The notes under the pieces were generated by a model, which was not told the origin of the DNA, searched no databases, and saw only the letters and a program-made list of their open reading frames with translations. Made by a program: the position numbers and the translations under genes. From JACRBK01 sp964427955 (GTDB taxonomy: Bacteria; Chloroflexota; Anaerolineae; Aggregatilineales; Aggregatilineaceae), in contig CAYRWY010000316.1 of NCBI GenBank assembly GCA_964427955.1, forward strand, positions 1-7,086: a DNA stretch of 7,086 bases, given 5' to 3'. Below, piece after piece: positions 1 to 6,196 of the stretch. Each line of letters begins with the position of its first letter. The stretch's first letter is position 1.

Positions 1-971
1 TGGCCGGGGTTGCCAGCCGCCTCATGTGGATCGTCATGTTGTCGGCACCCTGGCTCCTGGCGGACAGCCGCGCCGTCTGGTTGGTCATGCTGTCGTGGGT
101 CACCATCGCGGGGGTGGGGGCGCTGGGCAACGCGGCCTGGACGGCGCTCTCGGCGGACCTCGTCCCAGCGCGGATGCGCGGCGGGTATTTCGCCTCGCGC
201 AATCTGATTGCGCAGTTCGTGCAGTTGGTGTCGATCCCGCTGGCGGGCCTGCTGGTCAACGTCATTGGCGAACCGGGCGGCTACCAGTTCAACCTGGGAT
301 TGGCTTTTTCTTTTGGCCTGGTCTCGCTCTTCTTCTACAGCCGCATCGCGGAGCACCCTCCCGCGCCGACCACCGACCGGCTCAGCACCCGGCAGGTCAT
401 GCGCCAGATGACCCGGATGCCCACCTTCATGCATTTCGTGACCGCCCACACGGTGATGTTTGCCGGGGTGATGCTCGGCGGCCCTTTCATCAACGTTTAC
501 ATGGCCGAGAAGGCCGGGTTCAGCACGGGCACGATTGGCCTGGTAACCACGGCAGGCACGCTGTCGACGCTGATCAGTATGCGTCTGATGGGGCCGGTCC
601 ACGAGCGTTTTGGGATGATCAAGACCATGCGGTTGGGCTTTGGCGTGCCGCTGCTCCCGGTCCTCTGGCTGTTGGTCCACCATCCCTGGCAGGCGTATCT
701 GGTGAATGGCGCGGTAGCCCTCAGTTGGGCGGGCTACAACCTGGGGGCCTTCAATCTGTTGTTGGCGGTAACGCCGGACGAACACCGGCCCCGTTACATC
801 GCGGCCTACACGACCATCGTGTCGATTGCCAGCGCCCTCGCCCCTGCGCTGGGGGGGGCTTTGCTGGACAAAATAGGCTTTACGTTTTTGTTCACCCTGT
901 CAGGCATCGTGCGCGGCATCGGGTTTGTCATGTTCCTGGTGTTGGTGCGCGAACCCGAAGCTCCAAAATAA
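1..971 (+). CDS. MFS transporter, 5'-truncated by the window edge
   Basis: This is an integral membrane transporter of the major facilitator superfamily; the substrate cannot be read from the sequence. The frame is open from the first bases, so the ATG at 24 is internal and the true start lies outside. About 322 residues are visible. I count ten hydrophobic segments: four, then a charged loop containing HPPAPTTDRLSTRQ, then six more. This fits a 6+6 MFS protein lacking roughly its first two segments. The loop motif ADLVPARMRGGYFASR resembles the conserved cytoplasmic loops seen in many MFS proteins. The gene ends in TAA and converges on the arabinose-type operon, so it is not part of that transcript. 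Whether it carries a sugar is unknown. A run of eight G at 851-858 lies in the frame, which stays open through it. The family call is firm; the function is open. Confidence 0.85.
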   Translation, partial: AGVASRLMWIVMLSAPWLLADSRAVWLVMLSWVTIAGVGALGNAAWTALSADLVPARMRGGYFASRNLIAQFVQLVSIPLAGLLVNVIGEPGGYQFNLGLAFSFGLVSLFFYSRIAEHPPAPTTDRLSTRQVMRQMTRMPTFMHFVTAHTVMFAGVMLGGPFINVYMAEKAGFSTGTIGLVTTAGTLSTLISMRLMGPVHERFGMIKTMRLGFGVPLLPVLWLLVHHPWQAYLVNGAVALSWAGYNLGAFNLLLAVTPDEHRPRYIAAYTTIVSIASALAPALGGALLDKIGFTFLFTLSGIVRGIGFVMFLVLVREPEAPK

Positions 972-995
972 GCGCCGTCCATTTCAGGGCGGCGC
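965..995 (-). terminator. Intrinsic terminator of the minus-strand sugar operon
   Basis: The inverted repeat has arms GCGCCGTCC (972-980) and GGGCGGCGC (987-995) around a 6-base loop. Read on the minus strand, the hairpin is followed at once by TTATTTT (971-965), as expected for a rho-independent terminator. It lies 31 bases past the isomerase stop codon. The seventh pair is a U-G wobble in plus-strand RNA but a C-A mismatch in minus-strand RNA. In the plus direction the hairpin starts right after the transporter stop codon but has no U-run behind it. It may still stabilise or partly end that transcript. Confidence 0.65.
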
Positions 996-1026
996 GGTCA
1001 GTCCAAACTAAGGAATCAAGCAAGCC

Positions 1027-2448
1027 TTACGCTTTGTGATAGTGCACGTTCCAGCCCAGGTACTTGGTGAGGGCTTCGTAAATCGTGTCCGCGACCAGGG
1101 ACAGGTTGATCGCCACGTGGTGCTCGAAGCCGTTCTCGCAGATGTATTGGAGCAGGTCCTGGAGGTTGGGAATCTCCACCACGCCGTAACCGCCGAAGGT
1201 GTCGATGGGGTCCTGGGTGAATTTGCCCTCGCCCACGTAGGCCGTGATTCTGCCGTTGAGGTCGTCGGTGCTGACGCGCAGATAGGTGAACGGATCGGGC
1301 TTTACCCGGCCATACACGGTGCCCCAGGTGTTGTCTTTGCCCACGCTGCCCGCGATGATTTCCTGATAGTCCATTACCGGGAGATCGTCAGTTAGAATGC
1401 TCTTGGGTAGGTTCGAGCAGTGGAAGACGACCCCCTTGTTGGGATCGGTCCCGTAGTTATTGTTCCAGTCCACCAGCGCGCTGGCCTGGCCGGACGCCAG
1501 CGCCATCGCATACATGGACGTGGTGCCCGCGATGTCCGTCTCGCAGGCCGAAGGGGTCAGACTGTTGCTGAGCATACTCATCAGCGTGCAGGGGACCACG
1601 CCGAAGAATTCTTGCATACTCGTCCAGCACTGGATCGCGGTCGCGTCGTATTCGTTCTGCGCGCTCCATTCGTCGATCACCACGCCCAATTTGGCGATCT
1701 TGTTCAGCGCCGCCGCCGGAACACGCGCCGCGTTGGCATAAGCTTTGACCGCGTTCACTTTTTGGACCACGCGCGCGTCGTCGTCCGTCATGTGGCTGAT
1801 GCGGCCAAAGGCTTCGGACAGATCCATCGTCTCGACGGTGATCCCGGCGTTTTCCAGCAGTTTCTCGCTGAAACGGACGGTGTTGAAGGCGACCGGTCGG
1901 GTGCCCAGCGCCCCGAAGCGCGCCCGGCGCAGGCCGCGCACGACCCGGCAGATTCCGGCGAACTTTTGCAAATCCGCCCGGAAGGCGGGGGTGGTGGGAT
2001 CGACCGTGTGCAGGGCGGTCAGGCTGTAGGGAATGCCGTACTGGCGCAGGTTGTTGCAGTGGGACATTTTCCCGCAGAAGCTGTCCCGGCGCCATTTGAT
2101 GTCCATCTTCCCGGCGTCATCCGGGAAGGCCTGGATCAGCACCGGGACGTTGAGTCCGGCAAAGCGGATCGTGTTGGCGATGCCGCGCTCGTCCCCGAAG
2201 TTGGGCAGCGTCACGAGGATGCCGTCGATCTCTTCGCGGTGTGCTTTGAACAGCTCGGCGCACTTGTGGGCTTCGCTCAGGCTTTCCACGCTGCCAAATC
2301 CAGCGGTATCCTGCGGTTCCAGCGCGATGGCTTTGATCCCTTCTTCCTTGAGCACGTTCAGGATGGTCTCCCGCCCGGTCTGGCACAGGTGGGTAGGGAA
2401 AAAGCCCCGATTACCGACAATCACACCCAAAGTCACTTGTTGTTTCAT
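1027..2448 (-). CDS. L-fucose isomerase-like protein, probable L-arabinose isomerase of this operon
   Basis: This is a 473-residue cytoplasmic sugar isomerase of the L-fucose/L-arabinose isomerase fold, closest in appearance to the COG2407 L-fucose-isomerase-like group. It is shorter than E. coli FucI (591) and near AraA (500) in length. The N-terminal domain starts LGVIVGNRGFFP. Candidate metal ligands are E280 in CWTSMQEFFG, D305 in SACETDIAGTTSMY (compare the ATEND..NG motif of FucI), and H443/H444 in FEHHVAINLS near the C-terminus. The motif FHCSNLP (342-348) is also typical of the group. It is the last gene of an operon with AraB- and AraD-type enzymes, 20 bases after araD. The inferred reaction is therefore L-arabinose to L-ribulose, a non-orthologous replacement of AraA. 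The ATG at 2448 is supported by AAGGA (2460-2456) seven bases upstream. The family could also act on L-fucose or D-arabinose, so the fold is certain but the substrate is inferred. Confidence 0.85.
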   Translation of the reverse strand: MKQQVTLGVIVGNRGFFPTHLCQTGRETILNVLKEEGIKAIALEPQDTAGFGSVESLSEAHKCAELFKAHREEIDGILVTLPNFGDERGIANTIRFAGLNVPVLIQAFPDDAGKMDIKWRRDSFCGKMSHCNNLRQYGIPYSLTALHTVDPTTPAFRADLQKFAGICRVVRGLRRARFGALGTRPVAFNTVRFSEKLLENAGITVETMDLSEAFGRISHMTDDDARVVQKVNAVKAYANAARVPAAALNKIAKLGVVIDEWSAQNEYDATAIQCWTSMQEFFGVVPCTLMSMLSNSLTPSACETDIAGTTSMYAMALASGQASALVDWNNNYGTDPNKGVVFHCSNLPKSILTDDLPVMDYQEIIAGSVGKDNTWGTVYGRVKPDPFTYLRVSTDDLNGRITAYVGEGKFTQDPIDTFGGYGVVEIPNLQDLLQYICENGFEHHVAINLSLVADTIYEALTKYLGWNVHYHKA

Positions 2449-2468
2449 GGATTTTTCCTTGTGAATGA

Positions 2469-3137
2469 TTATTTTTTGCCAGGTTGCCCGTAGACATTGG
2501 TGTAACGATAGTGCAGTGCGGCGATGTTCTCATCCGAGATTGGGATGGGTTGGCCGAGTTGGCACGCCAGGTAGACCGTGCGCGCGACATCTTCGCACAT
2601 CACGGCGGCTTTGACCGCGGCGCGCGGGGTCGGCCCGATGGTGAACACGCCATGATTCTGCATGATGACGGCGGGCGAATGACGGTTCGGCCCTTCGCGC
2701 AGGATGCGGACGACTTCGCGCCCGATCTGCTCGCCCCCGATCAACGCAAAGCTGCCGCAGGGGATCACGCCGCCGAACTCGTCGGCCATCGCTGTGAGCA
2801 CGCAGGGAATGTCGCGCCCCAGCGCCGCCCAGGCCGTCGCGTAGGGGCTGTGGGTATGGACGATGCCCCCGACTTCAGGCAGTTCCCGGTAGATGTAGCA
2901 GTGGGTGGCGGTGTCGGATGAGGCGGCATAATCGCCTTCGACCATTTCGGCGTTACGATCCACCACGACCATATTCGCCGCCGTCAGGTCGTCGAAGTCG
3001 ATCCCGCTGGGTTTGATCACGACGTGCCCGCTTTCGGGATCGCGCCCGCTGACGTTGCCCGCCGTCCATACGCACAGGCCGTGTTTGGGCAGCGATTGGT
3101 TCAGATCAGATACTTTCTGGCGCAGCGTGTCGAGCAT
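2469..3137 (-). CDS. araD: L-ribulose-5-phosphate 4-epimerase (AraD)
   Basis: This 222-residue class II aldolase-family enzyme should convert L-ribulose 5-phosphate to D-xylulose 5-phosphate by retro-aldol chemistry in the cytoplasm. The N-terminus aligns without gaps to E. coli AraD from Met1 through LPKH and GNVS to KPSG. Expected catalytic residues are visible: SSDT (D75), zinc ligands H94 and H96 in VHTHS, H162 in QNHG, acid/base D119 in ADEFGG, H209, and Y216 in the terminal NVYGQ. The C-terminal HY...YGQ element favours 4-epimerase over fuculose-phosphate aldolase. The H-to-Y spacing is four residues shorter than I recall for E. coli. I chose the ATG at 3137 because it matches the AraD N-terminus and has an AGGGAG site 8 bases upstream. 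A TTG one codon earlier (3140) is the alternative. The ATG overlaps the araB stop by one base (TGATG), implying translational coupling. Confidence 0.93.
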   Translation of the reverse strand: MLDTLRQKVSDLNQSLPKHGLCVWTAGNVSGRDPESGHVVIKPSGIDFDDLTAANMVVVDRNAEMVEGDYAASSDTATHCYIYRELPEVGGIVHTHSPYATAWAALGRDIPCVLTAMADEFGGVIPCGSFALIGGEQIGREVVRILREGPNRHSPAVIMQNHGVFTIGPTPRAAVKAAVMCEDVARTVYLACQLGQPIPISDENIAALHYRYTNVYGQPGKK

Positions 3138-4801
3138 CAATCAATCTCCCTGGCCTGGTTGCGGATGGCGCGCAGGCGTTTCATCACATCGTTCATGCCG
3201 CGTCCGAAATAGTCGTGCAGGGTGACATATTCGGCGAAGAGCTTGTTGTACACGGCTTGATTTTCGGGAATGGGCTTGAAGCTCTCGTTTTTGAGCTTGC
3301 CCATCTTGACGGCGGCGCTCTGGATGTCGAGGTAGGCCCCGGCGGCCACCGCCGCGTGCATGGCGCTGCCCAGCGCCGGACCCTGCGCGCTGCCAATGAT
3401 GCGGAATTCGCGCCCGGTCACGTCGGCGTAGATTTGCATGAGCAGCTTGTTTTTCTCCGGCAGGCCGCCCGCGGCCACCAGTTCGTGGATCGGCACGCCG
3501 TTGTTCTCGAACGACTCGACGATCACGCGCGTTCCGAAGGCCGTGGCTTCGATCAGCGCCCGGTAAATATCGGGGGCGCGGGTCGCCAGTGTCGCGCCGA
3601 TCAACAGCCCGCTGAGATCCACATCGACCAGCACCGAGCGGTTGCCGTTCCACCAGTCGAGCGCCAGCAGGCCGTGTTCGCCGGGTTTCTGCTTGGCGGC
3701 TTCCGCTTCGAGGTACTGGTGCAGGTCCATACCGGCTTTCTTGGCGGCTTCGTGATATTCCGGCGGGACGGCGTTGTCCACGAACCACGCGAAAATATCG
3801 CCCACGCCGCTCTGCCCGGCTTCATAGCCGTACAGGCCGGGGATGATGCCGCCATCCACCACGCCGCACATGCCCGGAACGTTGTGCAGGCTGTCGCCCA
3901 GCACCATGTGGCACGTGCTGGTCCCCATGATCATGACCATGCGCCCGGTCTCCACGACTTGCGCGGCGGGCACGGTCACGTGCGCATCGACATTCGCGAC
4001 GGCAACGGCGATGCCGGGCTTCAGTCCGGTCCACTGCGCGGCCTCGGCGGTCAGCTCACCGGCTTTGCCGCCCAACGGTGCCAGCTCGGCCATCATCTTG
4101 GTTTCGACGACGTTGGCCAGGTCAGGATGCAGCGCGGCCAGGTAAGCTTTGTCCGGGAATTTCCCGTCCTGGTAGATCGCTTTGTAGCCCGCGGTGCAGG
4201 TGTTGCGGGTCTCGACGCCGCACAACTGCCAGATCACCCAGTCCGCCGCTTCCAGCAGGCGATCCGCGGCCTGATAGACGGCGGGGGCTTCGTCGAGAAT
4301 CTGGAGCACTTTGCTGAAGAACCACTCCGACGAGATTTTGCCGCCGTAGCGGTTGAGCCAGGACTGGCCCATCTGGCGGGCGGTGCTGTTGATCTGGTCG
4401 GCTTCGGGCTGCGCGGCGTGGTGTTTCCACAGCTTGACCCAGCTATGCGGGTTATTGCGCCATTCGGGGAGACGGCACAGCGGCGTGCCATCTTTCAGCG
4501 CGGGCATCATGGTACAGGCGGTGAAGTCCACGCCGATGCCGATCACGTCCGCCGGGTCGATGCCGCTGGCTTTGACGGCCTGGGGGACCGCATTCTTGAA
4601 CACACCGATATAGTCGTCCGGATTTTGCAGCGCCCATTCCGGGGGCAGGGGGAGGTTGCTGCCGGGCAGCCGTTCGTCGATCACGCCGTCGGGATAGCGA
4701 TAAACGGCGCTGGCGAGTTCGGCCCCATCCTCAACCCGGACGACCACCGCACGGCCCGATTCCGTTCCAAAATCGACTCCGATAGCGTATTTTTGTCCCA
4801 T
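3137..4801 (-). CDS. araB: L-ribulokinase (AraB), FGGY carbohydrate kinase
   Basis: This 554-residue cytoplasmic kinase should phosphorylate L-ribulose to L-ribulose 5-phosphate with ATP. It is a two-domain FGGY-family protein. The N-terminal nucleotide loop is GVDFGTESGRAVV (8-20), and a second glycine/aspartate strand is GIGVDFTACT (88-97). The catalytic base is probably D272 in ANVDAHV (269-275). GTSTCHM (293-299), GYEAGQSGVGDIFAWFV (325-341), AAGGLPEKN (443-451) and the C-terminal GPALGSAMHAA (474-484) are hallmarks of ribulokinase. The length is close to E. coli AraB (566) and well above FucK or XylB (about 480-500), which supports AraB over other FGGY kinases. It follows the regulator gene by 16 bases, and its last base pairs overlap araD. 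The ATG at 4801 has AAGGA at 4816-4812, 10 bases upstream, lying just after the regulator's TAG stop. Confidence 0.95.
   Translation of the reverse strand: MGQKYAIGVDFGTESGRAVVVRVEDGAELASAVYRYPDGVIDERLPGSNLPLPPEWALQNPDDYIGVFKNAVPQAVKASGIDPADVIGIGVDFTACTMMPALKDGTPLCRLPEWRNNPHSWVKLWKHHAAQPEADQINSTARQMGQSWLNRYGGKISSEWFFSKVLQILDEAPAVYQAADRLLEAADWVIWQLCGVETRNTCTAGYKAIYQDGKFPDKAYLAALHPDLANVVETKMMAELAPLGGKAGELTAEAAQWTGLKPGIAVAVANVDAHVTVPAAQVVETGRMVMIMGTSTCHMVLGDSLHNVPGMCGVVDGGIIPGLYGYEAGQSGVGDIFAWFVDNAVPPEYHEAAKKAGMDLHQYLEAEAAKQKPGEHGLLALDWWNGNRSVLVDVDLSGLLIGATLATRAPDIYRALIEATAFGTRVIVESFENNGVPIHELVAAGGLPEKNKLLMQIYADVTGREFRIIGSAQGPALGSAMHAAVAAGAYLDIQSAAVKMGKLKNESFKPIPENQAVYNKLFAEYVTLHDYFGRGMNDVMKRLRAIRNQAREID
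3146..3151 (-). promoter_or_regulatory. Ribosome binding site deciding the araD start
   Basis: AGGGAG on the minus strand lies inside the last codons of araB, 8 bases before the ATG at 3137 and 5 before the TTG at 3140. The spacing favours the ATG. Because the site is within araB and the stop and start codons overlap as TGATG, araD translation probably depends on ribosomes finishing araB. Confidence 0.6.
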
Positions 4802-4817
4802 GTATAATCATTCCTTT

Positions 4818-5843
4818 CTAAGCACTAGTCACAGGTGTCGTGCTGTAACGTACTATCAGATCAGCCGGAAGGATAATAGGCTCGAAGCGGCTGTCTGGTG
4901 ATTCAATGCGTTGGATCAGACATTCTACGCCGTAGGTCCCCAGTTGTTCGAAATCCTGCCGGACGGTCGTCAGCGGCGGCTCGAAGTAGGCCGCCTCAGG
5001 GATGTCGTCGAACCCGGCGACGGAAATGTCTCCCGGCACCGCAATCCCACGCTCGTGCAAAGCGCGCAGCGCCCCCAGGGCCATCTGATCGTTGCCCACG
5101 ACCAGCGCCGTGAACTGCTCGCCGGTAGCCAGGATCTGGTGGGTGGCGGAATAGCCGCTGGCGGGAGTCCAGTCGCCTTCGATGCTGGGTCCAGGTGTCA
5201 GGTGCGCGGCAGTCAGGGTTTCCAGCCAGCCGGTGTGGCGGGCCTGCCCGTCGTACCAGTTGAGCGGTCCGCTGATTTCGCAGATGCGTCGATGTCCCAA
5301 GTCGATCAGGTGCTGGGTGACGCGTTGGCTGCCCCGGCGTTGGTCGATGGCGACCATCGGCGCGGCCAGGGTGGCGGGAGCGTCGATCAAGACAAACGGC
5401 GTGGGATGGCACAGATCGGCGATGTTGGCCTCGGTGATGCCCAGCAGGGGCGTGATGAGAATCAGGCCATCGACCTGGTAGTCGCACATCTTCAGGACCG
5501 CGCGGCGGATTTTGTCCGGGGTGATGTCGTCGATGCTGGTGAAGGTGAGGTTATAGCCGTTGTTTTCAGCCGTGCGCTCGATGTGAGCCATCATCTGGCC
5601 GGGGCCATAGTAGGACGCGCCGAAGGAGACAATCCCTAGCGTGAGAGAGCGGTTGGTGACCAGGCTGCGGGCGGTCAGGTTGGGACGGTAGCCTAACTCG
5701 TCGATCACTTTCAGCACCATCTGGCGTGTATCTTCGGCGACGTAGGGATGGTTGTGGATCACACGTGAAATGGTCTGGTAAGAGACTCCCGCTTGCCGGG
5801 CAACATCATTAAGGGTGACTCGTTTTTTCGGTTTGTGTTCCAC
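4818..5843 (-). CDS. LacI-family repressor of the arabinose-type operon
   Basis: This is a LacI/GalR-family DNA-binding regulator of 341 residues from the GTG at 5843. The N-terminal helix-turn-helix spans about 9-30 (VTLNDVARQAGVSYQTISRV). Its recognition helix has Y22, Q23 and R27, matching E. coli LacI Y17, Q18 and R22. L61 matches the hinge Leu56. The remainder is a periplasmic-binding-protein-like sugar domain. R202 (in ARHTGW), W225 (EGDW) and D279 (GFDD) line up with LacI inducer-site residues R197, W220 and D274. The segment VVGNDQMALGALRAL is strongly LacI-like. It is the first gene of the operon, so it likely represses its own transcript at the palindrome 5899-5912. The inducer is inferred to be L-arabinose or a pathway intermediate. 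The frame extends to an ATG at 5921, but that codon sits on the -10 box. The GTG gives a normal family length, although no clear ribosome site precedes it. Confidence 0.9.
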   Translation of the reverse strand: MEHKPKKRVTLNDVARQAGVSYQTISRVIHNHPYVAEDTRQMVLKVIDELGYRPNLTARSLVTNRSLTLGIVSFGASYYGPGQMMAHIERTAENNGYNLTFTSIDDITPDKIRRAVLKMCDYQVDGLILITPLLGITEANIADLCHPTPFVLIDAPATLAAPMVAIDQRRGSQRVTQHLIDLGHRRICEISGPLNWYDGQARHTGWLETLTAAHLTPGPSIEGDWTPASGYSATHQILATGEQFTALVVGNDQMALGALRALHERGIAVPGDISVAGFDDIPEAAYFEPPLTTVRQDFEQLGTYGVECLIQRIESPDSRFEPIILPADLIVRYSTTPVTSA

Positions 5844-5873
5844 GTCAATTATTTTGGTTGGGTGGGAATGAGC

Positions 5874-5891
5874 CGAAATAGGTCTATTTCG
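5874..5891. repeat. Perfect 8+2+8 inverted repeat in the operon leader
   Basis: CGAAATAGGTCTATTTCG has two perfect 8-base arms around a 2-base centre. It lies 23 bp from the centre of the lac-like operator (about two helical turns), at roughly +15 to +32 of the predicted transcript. It lacks the central CG of LacI-type sites, so it may bind a different regulator. In RNA it could form a 7-bp hairpin with a 4-base loop, about 31 bases before the GTG start. The role is unknown. Confidence 0.5.
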
Positions 5892-5898
5892 TAATTTC

Positions 5899-5912
5899 TG
5901 TGAACGTTCACA
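5899..5912. promoter_or_regulatory. LacI-type operator, perfect 14-bp palindrome
   Basis: TGTGAACGTTCACA is a perfect palindrome with the central CG typical of LacI/GalR operators. It starts on the last base of the -10 box and covers the predicted transcription start, so a bound repressor would block RNA polymerase. The ideal symmetric lac operator core is TGTGAGCGCTCACA; the two differ only at the second base from the centre in each half. The neighbouring repressor carries the LacI-type Tyr-Gln reading residues, so sequence and protein agree. This is probably the autoregulated operator of the whole operon. Confidence 0.8.
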
Positions 5913-5940
5913 TAATAACATTGTTCTGGTATGAAGTCAA
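5912..5940 (-). promoter_or_regulatory. Sigma-70-type promoter of the repressor-araBD-isomerase operon
   Basis: On the minus strand, TTGACT (5940-5935) and TATTAT (5917-5912) are separated by exactly 17 bases. Each hexamer matches the TTGACA/TATAAT consensus at five of six positions. Transcription would begin near 5905, giving a leader of about 62 bases before the GTG at 5843. The out-of-place ATG at 5921-5919 falls upstream of this start and overlaps the -10 region, so it could not be translated from this promoter. Confidence 0.75.
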
Positions 5941-6031
5941 GCAAGTGCGCGTTACTGAAGGCTGACTGGAGTTTTTGACTGATTTATCGTTTTATTTAGT
6001 CATTTTGACCATACGAACCATCCGTCTAGCG

Positions 6032-6060
6032 TTTATGATTAAAGTGGCACTTTTTATACT
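6032..6060 (+). promoter_or_regulatory. Weak candidate promoter for gltB
   Basis: TATACT (6055-6060) matches the -10 consensus at five of six positions. The region 17 bases upstream (TTTATG, 6032-6037) is a poor -35. Another -10-like hexamer, TATGAT (6034-6039), also lacks a properly spaced -35, because TTGACC at 6005-6010 is 23 bases away. A weak -35 would fit an activator-dependent or alternative-sigma promoter. The leader from here to the gltB ATG would be about 130 bases. Confidence 0.3.
6041..6053. promoter_or_regulatory. Perfect dyad next to the putative gltB -10 box
   Basis: AAAGTGGCACTTT consists of perfect 6-base arms around one central base. It ends two bases before TATACT (6055-6060), the best plus-strand -10 candidate. 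That position, in the promoter spacer, would suit a repressor site controlling gltB. I do not recognise the motif as that of a known nitrogen regulator. Confidence 0.4.
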
Positions 6061-6196
6061 GTCGCCGTTTCTGGCCTGTCGTTCGGTACCACCAGTTATC
6101 CTACCCTATCCAGCTTTTCTGACGTGAGGTCTCTCGGTCTGCGGCGTCTGGTTGTTGTGCATGAGCGGTTATCCAAGTATTGGGGAGATCGGGGAT

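Larger units (their letters stand above)
5844..6196. other. Divergent regulatory interval between the repressor gene and gltB
   Basis: This stretch of about 353 bases carries no convincing gene. It is more AT-rich than its surroundings, as expected for control DNA. It holds the minus-strand operon promoter, the lac-like operator, a second dyad in the operon leader, a weak plus-strand promoter candidate with its own dyad, and several TGACT/AGTCA elements. From about 6067 to 6196 lies the presumed gltB leader, in which I recognise no riboswitch or terminator. The ribosome site GGGGAG (6182-6187) closes the interval. Confidence 0.7.

Noticed and set aside
851..858. Run of eight G in the transporter gene as a phase-variable tract
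   Set aside because: A short G-run is unremarkable in GC-rich DNA. The frame continues intact with a normal membrane protein sequence after it.
1420..2493. A 357-codon plus-strand open frame opposite the isomerase gene
   Set aside because: It is a shadow of the isomerase frame with no recognisable domain and His/Arg/Gly-rich composition.
2469..3137. Reading the aldolase-family gene as L-fuculose-phosphate aldolase, with the operon as a fucose operon
   Set aside because: The AraD-like N-terminus, the D119 region and the terminal HY...YGQ element, plus an AraB-length kinase with ribulokinase motifs, point to arabinose rather than fucose, despite the fucose-isomerase-like gene.
3215..4807. A 530-codon plus-strand open frame opposite araB
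   Set aside because: It is the antisense of a clear AraB with full family motifs. Its translation is low-complexity and rich in His, Gly, Arg and Ala, as expected of an antisense frame in GC-rich DNA.
4911..5639. A 242-codon plus-strand open frame inside the repressor gene
   Set aside because: It is antisense to a well-conserved LacI-family protein and shows no domain of its own.
6045..6060. Possible sigma-54 promoter (TGGCAC followed by ATACT)
   Set aside because: The -24-like TGGCAC is present, but the required GC at -12 is AC here, and TGGCAC is explained as part of the dyad.
6067..6196. Possible riboswitch, such as a glutamine aptamer, in the long gltB leader
   Set aside because: I could not find the conserved aptamer core or a convincing set of paired stems. 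Only short imperfect pairings are visible.
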